Positions 6,969-15,854 of a stretch of DNA of 64,000 bases are shown piece after piece. The position numbers were made by a program, and so were the translations under genes. The stretch comes from CAJXZP01 sp047610145. Lineage in GTDB: Bacteria; Bacteroidota; Bacteroidia; Flavobacteriales_G; Salibacteraceae. Numbering within the stretch: the stretch's first letter is position 1; each line of letters opens with the position of its first letter. Location of the stretch: assembly GCA_047610145.1 (NCBI GenBank), contig JBLFZF010000001.1, positions 1-64,000 of the forward strand, in the 5' to 3' direction. The notes beneath the pieces were generated by a model that saw nothing but the letters and a program-made list of their open reading frames with translations, ran no database searches and had not been told where the DNA came from.

Positions 6969-9332
6969 TTATAATACGGTAAATGATTTCGTGATAATAT
7001 CCTCTGTATAATGAACTTTTGCTAGGTACTGGCCTTTAATTAAATCTTGAGTATTTATTATTAATTGGTTGTTGGCCAATTGAGTGAAAGTAAGTACTCT
7101 TTTTCCATTTATAGCATAAATATCAACTTGAGTAGGTGGGTTTTTTACTTCCCACTCAATCGTTACTTGTCCATTGCTTGGGTTCGGGTAAATTTTTAGG
7201 TGTGGTGTCTGCGGCTCTGAGTTTCCTGTGCTTAATACAGAATGATCAATATTAGCTAATGTATATTCTCCTTTTTGAAGGTGTGAAAGTAATATTCTAC
7301 CAAATCCATTGGTAGAGCTTCCTAAAGTGTTTTTAGTGTAATACGGGTATTCTTTCCAGTTTTGATTAGCCGAAGGCCTGTAGAGAAGAACTAAACTGTC
7401 TTCGGTTGTATTGACTAACAGAGAGTCCAAAAAACCGCCACTTTCTCTTCCATCATATAAAAAATCTGCAGTTGCTGTAAAGTCTGAATTCCAAATACCA
7501 TCTACTTTCCAAAACCTATAATTGGAAAGTCTATACGGTTGAGTATTCCAATCCAAACGGGCGTCAGGAGCACTCCAATGGTGTTCGATTTTCACAATAG
7601 CTGAATCCGTTATAGATTTTACATCTATACGCCACATGGCATTATCAAAATTTTGTTGTCCTGTTTTCTTTATAATAAATTGGTCATCCGTGGTGGCATA
7701 ACACAATTTATTATTGCCATTTAAAGAAATAAATGCTGGGTTTATAGTACTGGTAAGATTAACGGTTGTCATATTCGGACCAACGACTATTGTTTTTGTT
7801 TCGGTGTTAAAGCTTTCATCATATATGGTTAGCTCAATTGGAATGTTAGAAAATTGATTGGGTGCATGATTTAACTTTTGATTGATTTCCAGTGTGATTT
7901 CATAATTAACGGAGGTAGGAATCACTAAAACAGAATCTATTTTATAATCAGGAAACCCACCATTAAAGACCCATCCATTAAAGAACCCATCAACGTCTAT
8001 GATGTTATTGTTAGCGAGATAATCTCTAAATTGAAGACTGCTCATAGTCGTAAATGCTCTAGAGTTTAAGAATCCAGTAATTGCAGGTCCAAAATTATTT
8101 TCTCCGACTAGCATTCTTAAGTTTTGGGCAACTAAAGCACCTTTATTATATACATGATCTCCATAAGTTAAGTCGTGCGGAACGCCAGAAATAGCTAAAT
8201 AGCCGCCTTCATCTAAATGCGCTTTCTTTAAAATATTAAATAGAATGCTTTTTACATTTGGTTTTGCTGTTTCCCACCCATATACAGATTCTAAAAAGTA
8301 GTTCGCACTAAAGCTAGCCATTCCTTCATTCAGCCACATATCTTGCGGAGTAAGGGTAGTTGCATAATTTCCCCACCATTGATGAGCCAATTCATGCGCC
8401 ATTAACGTTTCGCTGTTTAATGTGCCATCTACGCTATTGTTTGGATACGTGATGTTAGAAGCGTGTTCCATAGCTCCTGAAGAAAAGTTGACCACGGTAT
8501 ATCCAATTTTATTGAAAGGGTATGGACCATAGATGCCCTCAAAAGCAGTCATTGCGTTTTTTAAATTAGCAAAAGATCCTTTTAATTTGATGGTGTCTGA
8601 CGACTTTGCATACAATTCTATTGGAATAGTTCGATTTAACCCTATAAATTCATCCTGAACAACAGTGTAATAATTAACGGCAAACATGGCTAAATAGGTA
8701 GGTATGGTTTCTTTTAATTGCCAATGCCACTCGATCCGGTTATTAGGTAAAGTAGTCGTAGTCATCAAATCTCCTATACTTGTACCGTAATGCGTACTTG
8801 GAGTTATTAGGTAAATATTATAGGTAGACCTTTCTTTGAAATTATCAAAGCAGGGGAACCAGTATCTGCCAATGTTATGAGGGTTGTCTTCAAAACCAAC
8901 GCCTAAATTAAAGGCGTAATTAGAACCAAAGTAAACGCCTCCCCAACCCGAGGGGTCTTTATGTACATCGCCATTATAGTATACGTATAGGGCTATGGTG
9001 TCACTCGTTGAATAACTGGCCCCTAAATCAATATGTAATAGCGTGTCGTTATACGAATACCCTAAAACCGTATTGTTTAAGGTTATTGAATCGACAGAAT
9101 ACCGAAGTAAATCCAAATTTATACTAGATACATTTGCCTGTTTTGGAGTGAATGTAACCTGAGTAAACCCACTTAAGGTTTTACCCGTAAAATCCGTTAC
9201 ATTTAAATGTATTTCATAATCCAGTACATCAATGGTATCACTTCTTAAATTTTCTAAATTCGGGTATATGCCCATTTGAGAAAATCCAGTAAATGAAAAA
9301 AATAGACTGAAAAAAAGGAGTGAGTTTTTCAT
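6969..9332 (-). CDS. Secreted M1-family metallo-aminopeptidase with T9SS sorting domain
   Basis: The 787 residues begin with a signal peptide (about 1-19, ending TGFSQ). Zinc ligands are visible as HELAH (residues 313-317) and the downstream glutamate in LNEGMAS (E336). The substrate-binding GAMEN-type motif reads GAMEH at 286-290. These mark the gluzincin M1 family, which removes N-terminal residues from peptides. The last 75 or so residues (from KIYPNPSNGQ to the final SFTVL) form a type A T9SS sorting domain, so the enzyme should be exported through the outer membrane and retained at the surface or released. It starts 12 bases after rlmB in a seven-gene minus-strand operon. Confidence 0.92.
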   Translation of the reverse strand: MKNSLLFFSLFFSFTGFSQMGIYPNLENLRSDTIDVLDYEIHLNVTDFTGKTLSGFTQVTFTPKQANVSSINLDLLRYSVDSITLNNTVLGYSYNDTLLHIDLGASYSTSDTIALYVYYNGDVHKDPSGWGGVYFGSNYAFNLGVGFEDNPHNIGRYWFPCFDNFKERSTYNIYLITPSTHYGTSIGDLMTTTTLPNNRIEWHWQLKETIPTYLAMFAVNYYTVVQDEFIGLNRTIPIELYAKSSDTIKLKGSFANLKNAMTAFEGIYGPYPFNKIGYTVVNFSSGAMEHASNITYPNNSVDGTLNSETLMAHELAHQWWGNYATTLTPQDMWLNEGMASFSANYFLESVYGWETAKPNVKSILFNILKKAHLDEGGYLAISGVPHDLTYGDHVYNKGALVAQNLRMLVGENNFGPAITGFLNSRAFTTMSSLQFRDYLANNNIIDVDGFFNGWVFNGGFPDYKIDSVLVIPTSVNYEITLEINQKLNHAPNQFSNIPIELTIYDESFNTETKTIVVGPNMTTVNLTSTINPAFISLNGNNKLCYATTDDQFIIKKTGQQNFDNAMWRIDVKSITDSAIVKIEHHWSAPDARLDWNTQPYRLSNYRFWKVDGIWNSDFTATADFLYDGRESGGFLDSLLVNTTEDSLVLLYRPSANQNWKEYPYYTKNTLGSSTNGFGRILLSHLQKGEYTLANIDHSVLSTGNSEPQTPHLKIYPNPSNGQVTIEWEVKNPPTQVDIYAINGKRVLTFTQLANNQLIINTQDLIKGQYLAKVHYTEDIITKSFTVL

Positions 9333-9344
9333 AGTTAAAATACA

Positions 9345-10091
9345 TTATTGCTTGCTTCTTTGCCTAGCGGCTTCAAACATGATAATAGCGCCCGCTACAG
9401 AAACGTTTAGCGAATTAATGGTTCCTTGCATTGGGATTTGAACCACGCGGTCTGATATTTTTATAATATCACCAGAGATTCCTTCGTCTTCTCCACCCAT
9501 TACAATAACGGTAGGAATGTTCATGTCGGCATCGTAAATAGTATCGTCCCCTTTCTCTGAGCATGAAATAATTTGAACGCCAGAATCTTTCAAAAACTTA
9601 ATGGTGTTAATGAGACTTTTAGATTTACTTACTGGAATTTTTAATAACGCACCAGCCGATGTTTTCATGGCATCTCCATTTATTGGAGCCCCCCCTTTTT
9701 GAGGAATGATAACAGCATCTACCCCGGCACATTCTGCCGTTCTGGATAAAGCTCCGAAATTTCGAACATCGGTAACCCCATCTAGAGCTAATAGCAAAGG
9801 ATCTTTTCCTTGCTCGTATATCATAGGTAATACATTTTCAATGGACTGAAACTCTATCGGTGAAGTGAAAGCAATGATACCTTGATGATTTTTCATGGTA
9901 ATGCGATTCAGCTTCTCTTTGGGAACTTCTTGAACGAAAATCTCATGGTCTTTAGCCAATTTTCTAACGGCTACATAATCTGGTTTTCTTTCATCTCTAG
10001 AGACCATGATTTTGTCAATGTCTTTATGTTCCATTAACGCTTCTTCTACGGGGTGTAGACCGAAAATAATGTTGTCGTATTTTGCTGCCAT
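9345..10091 (-). CDS. rlmB: 23S rRNA (guanosine-2'-O-)-methyltransferase RlmB, TrmH/SpoU family
   Basis: RlmB methylates the ribose of a conserved guanosine in domain V of 23S rRNA. The 248 residues have the N-terminal RNA-binding segment (IIFGLHPVEEAL) and the SPOUT fold motifs: LDGVTDVRNFGALSRTAECA, NGDAMKTSAGAL, VMGGEDEGIS and PMQGTINSLNVSVAGAIIMFE. The last two line the knotted SAM site. Close relatives such as TrmH modify tRNA, but the N-terminal extension favours RlmB. It lies 12 bases from both neighbours in the operon. Confidence 0.93.
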   Translation of the reverse strand: MAAKYDNIIFGLHPVEEALMEHKDIDKIMVSRDERKPDYVAVRKLAKDHEIFVQEVPKEKLNRITMKNHQGIIAFTSPIEFQSIENVLPMIYEQGKDPLLLALDGVTDVRNFGALSRTAECAGVDAVIIPQKGGAPINGDAMKTSAGALLKIPVSKSKSLINTIKFLKDSGVQIISCSEKGDDTIYDADMNIPTVIVMGGEDEGISGDIIKISDRVVQIPMQGTINSLNVSVAGAIIMFEAARQRSKQ

Positions 10092-10103
10092 TCTGCTTTA
10101 ATT

Positions 10104-11393
10104 CTAATAATCTAATGAAGTAACTTTTCCTTGTCTCCAAGTATCAACGGCCCTATACCAAGGGTTTTTATATACGGTTGATCTTTGTAAAACATAATCG
10201 TTATTGGTAAATGGATTGTTGACCTTTGAGAAATTAAAGGTGAGAGATTTGTAGTTACTTTGTTCTCCGTATGTCCAGCTTTCACCGGTTAATGATCTGT
10301 AAACAATACTTGGAGGTCCGAAAACAATAAAGATTATTCCACGATCCGTTTTCCAACCTTCTTTAAATGAGGTGTAATAGTAATTTGCACTTTCAACGCG
10401 TTGATAAAATCCTTTGACTAGTTTTCGTGATTTATCGGAATCTTTAGCTGTGCTTAACCAAAATTGATCGACTGCCTTTTTGGGATCTTTGTACTTTCTC
10501 ATTTTTCCAAATTCTTTCATCGAGGTTAAGAAACGCAATGGATCTAACATCTCTTGGGTAGTGTTTATCTCAGGAAACTCTTTAGAATATTGGAATAGGG
10601 TTAAACCAGAGTAACGTTCATCCGAGGTGATTCCAAAGTGGTAAATACCAGGCTCATCCGCCTGAAAGTGAAGAGTGTCATTAATAAACCCAACCTCTAA
10701 GGTGTAAAAGTCATCAAAGTTAAAAGGGTTCGCTTTCGATAAAGAGAATGGAGGAGAAGACACAGGAAAAACAGTTTTGTAATTTTTAGCTACTACCGAT
10801 GGGTTTGATTTTTGGCGGTAAACAATGGCTAAATTCTCGTGTTTATAAAAGTAGTTTCTAAATAAAATAGAGTTGTTTTCTTTTAAGATGACTTTGAAAA
10901 ATTGCCGACTAGTGATGTCTCTTTTATTCAGGTTTAAGAAAGAAATTGTTTTGGCTTTGGTGTTTAAGTCGGTGGTGGTGATTTTTAAAATATAGTTTCT
11001 CCCCGTGGTAATAGTTAGCTTAAACATTCCCTGAAGTTGTGCTAGACCAGACGTGGCTGCCGTGTCAAATTTCACAAAAGAAGAGCTGTCAATGACTTCT
11101 TTTGAGCTGAAATCACTATATAATTGCCAACTTATTTTTACGTTAGCCATATAGCTGGAACTTTGATTGTCCGTGACATACTTCAAGGATTTATTCTCAA
11201 ACATGTAATAGATTTCCGATTCCGAGTCACTTGCATGGTAGACTTGAAATTGGGGCTGATGAATATCGCTACTACTAGAGTACATTTCTTTAAAATCGGT
11301 TTCACTGAGGGATACTCCTTTTTTGCAGCTGGTCAGAAGCAAAGCAAAAATTCCGGTGAGGATAAAAATGGAAACTCTAATAAACCTATTCAT
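10104..11393 (-). CDS. GWxTD domain lipoprotein
   Basis: From the ATG at 11393 the protein is 429 residues and begins with a lipoprotein signal whose lipobox is LLTSC (Cys24). A 26-residue upstream extension in the same frame would bury the signal peptide, so I reject it. The ATG overlaps the rmuC stop by eight bases, suggesting coupled translation. The C-terminal part contains EGWKTDRGIIFIVFGPPSIVYR, the signature of the GWxTD domain found mainly in Bacteroidota and other environmental phyla. The function of this family is not established. Placement with an Omp85-like barrel suggests an envelope role, which is inference. Confidence 0.85.
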   Translation of the reverse strand: MNRFIRVSIFILTGIFALLLTSCKKGVSLSETDFKEMYSSSSDIHQPQFQVYHASDSESEIYYMFENKSLKYVTDNQSSSYMANVKISWQLYSDFSSKEVIDSSSFVKFDTAATSGLAQLQGMFKLTITTGRNYILKITTTDLNTKAKTISFLNLNKRDITSRQFFKVILKENNSILFRNYFYKHENLAIVYRQKSNPSVVAKNYKTVFPVSSPPFSLSKANPFNFDDFYTLEVGFINDTLHFQADEPGIYHFGITSDERYSGLTLFQYSKEFPEINTTQEMLDPLRFLTSMKEFGKMRKYKDPKKAVDQFWLSTAKDSDKSRKLVKGFYQRVESANYYYTSFKEGWKTDRGIIFIVFGPPSIVYRSLTGESWTYGEQSNYKSLTFNFSKVNNPFTNNDYVLQRSTVYKNPWYRAVDTWRQGKVTSLDY

Positions 11394-12741
11394 TAATTTG
11401 ATTTTCAAAATCCGAATTTTGTGATGTTTCAATAAGCTCGGAAGATAATGCCTTATTTGCTTTTGCTCCAAGAACTTTTAATTTATTGGTTCGGTTGACC
11501 AAATTACCTTTTCCGCTAGATAATTTATTGAACGCGCTCGTATATGCAGTTTGACTTTGAATAATGTTTTTTTCGATTTTCTGCAGATCGTCTACAAAGG
11601 CAACAAACTTATCATGTAATGCGCCACCTTCTTTTGCAATTTCTAAAACATGCCTAGTTTGTTTGTCATGCTTCCAAGTCGAGGCAACCGTTCTTAGAGT
11701 GGCAAGTAGGGTGGTTGGACTAACAATAATAATATTTCGGTCCCATGCATAATGAAATAATTCGGTATCTTCTTTCAAGGCCGCGCTAAACGAAGCTTCA
11801 ATGGGTAAGAAAAGTAAGGTGAACTCTGGCGAATTCAGTTCTTTAGATGCGTAGTACTTTTTATCACTCAACTCTTTAATATGTGATTTTAATGAAATGA
11901 TATGCAACTTAAGCTGGGCTGTCTTCACTTCTTCAGAAGAGGCGTTGACCATTCTCTCATAAGCAGTTAGCGATACTTTAGAGTCAATAATAATATGCTT
12001 GTTGTCTGGTAAAAAGATGACCGCATCGGGTATTTGGGTAGTACCATCTTGGTTTTGTATGTGGTGTTGGGTACTGAATTCAGTGCCTTTATCTAATCCA
12101 GACCTTTCTAGAACCTTTTCTAAAATAATTTCGCCCCAGTTTCCTTGGTGCTTGTTACTTCCCTTTAGTGCGTTAGTGAGTTGATTAGCTTCATCACTTA
12201 ATCGGGCATTGAGCTCCACTAGCTTGGCTATTTCTGTCTTTAGGGAAGCCTTATCTTTCGCTTCGTTCACATATTTATTGTTTATTTCTTTCTCAAAATC
12301 CGACATTTTTTCTTTTAACGGATCTAAAATTCCTTTTAACGAACGTTGACTAGTTTCATTAAAGGACAGCGCATTCTTCTCTATAATTTTATGGGCAATA
12401 AGTTCAAATTCCTTTTGTAAAGATTCTTTGATATGTAAGTTTTGCGTGTGTTGTATTTCGAGTTGTTGTTTGTTGGCTAATAAATGACCATTTTCAGAAA
12501 TTAGGGATTGTATTTCCAGGTTGAGTTCTTCTTGTTTTAAAATAGTTTTTTCCAATTGTTCTTTGGTCGACTTGAGTTCCCCATTTCGGGTTCCATTTTC
12601 TATTTTTAAAGCGCTAATTGTTTCGTTAGCATTAGCGGGTAAAGTGCTGTTCTGTAAATTATTTTTTTTAAGTAAAAAATAAACAGTTGTACCCAGTACG
12701 CCAGTTATTAAACCTAAAAATATTTGTGCGAAATCTATCGT
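11386..12741 (-). CDS. rmuC: DNA recombination protein RmuC
   Basis: RmuC family proteins are membrane-anchored coiled-coil proteins with a nuclease-like C-terminal domain; loss in E. coli raises recombination between inverted repeats. Here residues 5-25 form a membrane anchor, residues about 30-170 are coiled coil rich in Glu, Lys and Gln, and the RmuC core follows with NKHQGNWGEIILEKVLERSGL, IPDAVIFLPDNKHIIIDSKVSL and IIVSPTTLLATLRTVASTWKHDKQ. The ATG at 12741 puts the hydrophobic helix at the N-terminus; an ATG at 12759 would add six residues and is also possible. It lies between the Omp85-like gene and the GWxTD gene. Confidence 0.92.
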   Translation of the reverse strand, partial: TIDFAQIFLGLITGVLGTTVYFLLKKNNLQNSTLPANANETISALKIENGTRNGELKSTKEQLEKTILKQEELNLEIQSLISENGHLLANKQQLEIQHTQNLHIKESLQKEFELIAHKIIEKNALSFNETSQRSLKGILDPLKEKMSDFEKEINNKYVNEAKDKASLKTEIAKLVELNARLSDEANQLTNALKGSNKHQGNWGEIILEKVLERSGLDKGTEFSTQHHIQNQDGTTQIPDAVIFLPDNKHIIIDSKVSLTAYERMVNASSEEVKTAQLKLHIISLKSHIKELSDKKYYASKELNSPEFTLLFLPIEASFSAALKEDTELFHYAWDRNIIIVSPTTLLATLRTVASTWKHDKQTRHVLEIAKEGGALHDKFVAFVDDLQKIEKNIIQSQTAYTSAFNKLSSGKGNLVNRTNKLKVLGAKANKALSSELIETSQNSDFENQINE

Positions 12742-12768
12742 CATAACTCTTGCATGCAAAGGTACGGC

Positions 12769-14502
12769 TTAAAACAGATTAACAAACCCAAAATGAATTT
12801 TCCCAGACCTAAAATTGACCGGGTTATTGAATTGAGAACCCAAGGCATAATTTAAAGAAAATATTCCGGAGTTAGTACCAAATGAGATACCTGCGCCAAA
12901 AGAAAATGGGGTGTCTGTTTGGTAAGAAGATAACGTAGCCAGCTCATACCAAGCCCAATCGGAAAATACAATGAGTCTAGAGCTTTCATCAAATAAAAAC
13001 CGGTATTCAATAGTGCCCACGGCAAAAGAAGAAGCTATGATTGACTGTTCGTCAAATCCGCGCAAGGTGGAAAGACCTCCAATTCTATAGCCTTGGTTTT
13101 CAACAAGGTTTTTAGTAGACTTAAATCCTGAGTTTATTTTAAATAAAATGGTGGTTTGTGGCGTAATAGGTTGAAAGTATTGAATAATAACTTCTCCTTG
13201 AAGTAGTGTTGATGTTAAAGGTATAGAATCATAGTTAATGGACTCTAAGTCGCTGTTTTGAATTATTTTATTGGTTCCAGCGCCACCATTTAAATCGATT
13301 AGCCAGCCCGAATAGGGGTTGAATTTGTTTGATACAAAAGCCCCGGTAAAACCTAGACCTATTAATGAGTTTTTTGCATCATTAAATGGCGGGAGAAGAA
13401 GAGAATCATAGATGGAAGTAGATATTAGCGAAGTAGAAAAATCATCGTAAAACCCGTGAAAATCAGATCCGTTTTGTAATCGGAATGGAATGGTGAATCT
13501 ATGGTGAACATTGTTGAAAGTAGTGTCTCTTCGGTAAATGTTTAAGGCATAACCAAATCCTATTGGGGTTTTAATTAGGAATGGTATTTTAATAGAAGCA
13601 TCAATTTGTTGAGTTTGATCTCGTAGTCTTTGCCATCTCAGGTTTAAACGTTCACCATGTCCAACAATGTTACCTAGGCTTGTTTTTACATCGCCTGTAA
13701 GGGTGATTTTAGAGCTATTGGACTGAGGTTGAATTCCAATTATCCCGTCAAATACATTCGCTTTTTTTGGCTTTAAAATGACGATTAACTTACACTGGTC
13801 TTCAGAGAAAATCACTTCATATGGCTTGAGCTCTGCCATAAAAGGGTCTTCATAAATTCGTTTACTTATGTTTTTTATAACACGTTCATCATAAGGCTGC
13901 TTTGATTTGACGCCAATTATGTTTTCAATATAATTTCTATGGAGTCTAGTGCTTTCTCCTTTGATTTCAATAGTATCGATACGGTAAAACTTGTTTTTGG
14001 TTAAAATCACATTAGCAGTCATTTTAGTATCTATTATTTGAACATGGGCGAGTTTAATCTCTGCAAAAGGATATCCATTATTTTCTAGATAGGTCAATGA
14101 CTGGTTAAAGAAATGGCTGATTTGTTTTGCACTAAACGGTTTGTTTAGGAATTGCTTGTTCCTAAATCCAGTACGGCTTAAGATTTCTTCTTCTACCGAA
14201 TCGGTATTTATAGTGGTCCACTCATATTTTCTTCCAATAAATAAATGGGCTATTTGAAGGACAGAATCACCAGTGGTGCTATCAACACTAGCAGATAGAT
14301 ATCCTAAGTTATTTAGTTCTTGAATATAGGTCTTTAAAGAGGTGACAATGTCTAGTTTTGATGCGTAGGATGGCTTAATATCGAATTTTATGGGCAAGAC
14401 TTCTTTTGGGGGTACCCGTATTTTTAACATCAGAGTTTTTTGGCTCCATAAACTGAAAGCACATAGCTGAAATATGATCGGTATGATGATACTCTTTTTC
14501 AA
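12769..14502 (-). CDS. Omp85/BamA-TamA family outer-membrane protein
   Basis: The 577-residue protein has a signal peptide (about 1-20, ending LWSQ), then a periplasmic portion with POTRA-like repeats (for example residues about 170-245, FYRIDTIEIKGESTRLHRNYIENIIG). A 16-stranded-barrel-type C-terminal domain includes the LRGFDEQSI segment and ends in an aromatic residue (GFVNLF). It is shorter than BamA, which usually has five POTRA domains, so it is more likely a TamA-like or accessory Omp85 protein than the essential insertase. It starts one base after the ung stop. Confidence 0.85.
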   Translation of the reverse strand: MKKSIIIPIIFQLCAFSLWSQKTLMLKIRVPPKEVLPIKFDIKPSYASKLDIVTSLKTYIQELNNLGYLSASVDSTTGDSVLQIAHLFIGRKYEWTTINTDSVEEEILSRTGFRNKQFLNKPFSAKQISHFFNQSLTYLENNGYPFAEIKLAHVQIIDTKMTANVILTKNKFYRIDTIEIKGESTRLHRNYIENIIGVKSKQPYDERVIKNISKRIYEDPFMAELKPYEVIFSEDQCKLIVILKPKKANVFDGIIGIQPQSNSSKITLTGDVKTSLGNIVGHGERLNLRWQRLRDQTQQIDASIKIPFLIKTPIGFGYALNIYRRDTTFNNVHHRFTIPFRLQNGSDFHGFYDDFSTSLISTSIYDSLLLPPFNDAKNSLIGLGFTGAFVSNKFNPYSGWLIDLNGGAGTNKIIQNSDLESINYDSIPLTSTLLQGEVIIQYFQPITPQTTILFKINSGFKSTKNLVENQGYRIGGLSTLRGFDEQSIIASSFAVGTIEYRFLFDESSRLIVFSDWAWYELATLSSYQTDTPFSFGAGISFGTNSGIFSLNYALGSQFNNPVNFRSGKIHFGFVNLF

Positions 14503-14503
14503 A

Positions 14504-15187
14504 TTACTTGATTATCCAATCAATTGGGGTTTGACCTTTTGAAACTAAAAATGCGTTGGTTTTTGAAAATGGACGGCTTCCAAAAAAACCTTTTCTTGCA
14601 GAAAATGGGGAGGGATGTGGAGAAGAAATAATAGCGTGTTTTGAGCGGTCTATCAAGACGTCTTTTTTTTGTGCGAATTTACCCCAGAGGATAAAGACTA
14701 TATTTTCTTTTTCATCGGAGATTAATTTTATAGTGGCGTTTGTTAATTCTTCCCATCCTAAGTTTTGATGGGAATTTGGATTTCCCTGTTCGACAGTTAA
14801 AACAGAATTAATTAAAAAAATGCCTTGGCTTGCCCAATGTGAAAGATCACCCATGAATTTATTTGGTGGGTCTAATTTTAAGTCAGACTGAAGCTCTTTA
14901 AATATGTTTTTTAAAGAGGGAGGTTGTCTGTTTCCGGGTAATACGGAAAAGCTCAAACCGTGGGCTTGATTATTTCCGTGGTAAGGGTCTTGGCCTATTA
15001 TAACTACTTTAATTGCGGGAAAATGGATGGCGTAGGCATTGAAAATTTGATGGACGGGTGGGTAGATAGTTAAGGTGCTTTGATCTAATCTTTGGAGTAA
15101 TTGTTTAAATTTAGTCGAGTTAATAACCGGACTCAATCGGATTCTCCATTCAAAAGGAAGGCTGTCTAAAATCTTTGACTTGTCCAT
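14504..15187 (-). CDS. ung: Uracil-DNA glycosylase, family 1
   Basis: Ung excises uracil from DNA and starts base excision repair. From the ATG at 15187 it has 227 residues, the family length; an in-frame codon at 15223 would add a poorly supported N-terminus. The catalytic water-activating motif GQDPYHG is at residues 65-71 and the DNA-intercalation loop HPSPFSA begins at residue 191. It appears to be the first gene of the minus-strand operon, which continues into an Omp85 gene one base later. I do not see a convincing promoter upstream on this strand. Confidence 0.96.
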   Translation of the reverse strand: MDKSKILDSLPFEWRIRLSPVINSTKFKQLLQRLDQSTLTIYPPVHQIFNAYAIHFPAIKVVIIGQDPYHGNNQAHGLSFSVLPGNRQPPSLKNIFKELQSDLKLDPPNKFMGDLSHWASQGIFLINSVLTVEQGNPNSHQNLGWEELTNATIKLISDEKENIVFILWGKFAQKKDVLIDRSKHAIISSPHPSPFSARKGFFGSRPFSKTNAFLVSKGQTPIDWIIK

Positions 15188-15260
15188 AATTAGAAGTGTT
15201 TGGTAATTTTTCTGCAATTGCAATATAAATACATTAATTCGTTCTTATAACGGTGTTATT

Positions 15261-15291
15261 TTTGTTTTGTGATAATTAACCGGTACTTTTG
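15261..15291 (+). promoter_or_regulatory. Promoter of the small lipoprotein and ytxJ
   Basis: TTTG (15261-15264) and TACTTTTG (15284-15291) are separated by 19 bases, an exact match to the Bacteroidota consensus. The start codon of the small lipoprotein follows at 15312, giving a leader of roughly 15 bases. Confidence 0.75.
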
Positions 15292-15311
15292 TTCATTCTA
15301 AAAAAATAAAG

Positions 15312-15437
15312 ATGAAAAAGATTGCATACATATTCATAGCTATTTTCGGTTTAGGTACTCTAGCTTCTTGTGCGTCATCGCACAAGTGTGCCGCTTACGG
15401 AAATACATATCAATCTTCTGGATATAACAAACGTTAG
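15312..15437 (+). CDS. Tiny predicted lipoprotein, 41 residues
   Basis: An ATG 21 bases after a consensus promoter opens a 41-codon frame ending TAG at 15435-15437. The protein has a textbook lipoprotein signal: MKK, a hydrophobic core, and the lipobox LASC (Cys20). The mature part is only about 22 residues (CASSHKCAAYGNTYQSSGYN plus two more), with a second cysteine at position 26 and several Tyr, Ser and Gly. The ytxJ ATG follows six bases after the stop, so the two genes are a transcription unit. I do not recognise an assigned family. The free cysteine next to a thiol-redox gene suggests a link, which is inference. Confidence 0.75.
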   Translation: MKKIAYIFIAIFGLGTLASCASSHKCAAYGNTYQSSGYNKR

Positions 15438-15443
15438 TTGCGG

Positions 15444-15770
15444 ATGAATTGGCGAAAGCTTACTTCAGTATCTGAGTTTGAAGATTTAATGATGCAGAGT
15501 TCCATCGATGGCTCTGCATTTATTTTGTTCAAACATTCGACTCGGTGCATGGTGAGTACCATGGCACTCAGGTCTTTTGAGTCCGAGTTTAGGAGTGATA
15601 TACCAACGTATATGGTAGATTTGATTCAGGATCGTGATTTATCTAACTTTATTGCCAAAACTACCCAAGTTGAACATCAATCTCCCCAAGTGATTTCCAT
15701 TAAGGCAGGAGTTTCTGTTTACAATGAATCTCATTACCAAATTTCCGCGGAATTAGCCAGCGAGTTATAG
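15444..15770 (+). CDS. ytxJ: Bacillithiol system redox-active protein YtxJ
   Basis: YtxJ-type proteins are thioredoxin-fold monothiol bacilliredoxins that remove bacillithiol from proteins. The 108 residues from the ATG at 15444 carry the family motif FKHSTRCMVSTMAL, with the active-site Cys at residue 35 and no second Cys in a CxxC arrangement. They also carry HQSPQVISIKAG, the cis-proline region of the fold. A TTG at 15438 would add two residues and is unlikely. The gene implies that the organism makes or uses bacillithiol; no bsh biosynthesis gene is in this window. Confidence 0.9.
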   Translation: MNWRKLTSVSEFEDLMMQSSIDGSAFILFKHSTRCMVSTMALRSFESEFRSDIPTYMVDLIQDRDLSNFIAKTTQVEHQSPQVISIKAGVSVYNESHYQISAELASEL

Positions 15771-15831
15771 ATATATTACGTTAAGTAATTAATATGACAA
15801 TGCCCAGATATAATTTAGGGCCTAATTTGGT

Positions 15832-15839
15832 TAATTTTG
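15832..15839 (+). promoter_or_regulatory. -7 box of the outer-membrane protein gene before lipA
   Basis: TAATTTTG fits TAnnTTTG. No good -33 TTTG lies at the right distance. The last three bases form the TTG at 15837 that would be an in-frame start, so the true start is probably the GTG at 15855. Confidence 0.5.
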
Positions 15840-15854
15840 AGTACTGATTTATTT

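Noticed and set aside
15794..15847. A 17-codon plus-strand frame before the outer-membrane gene
   Set aside because: It crosses the -7 box of the next gene and has no features of a leader peptide.
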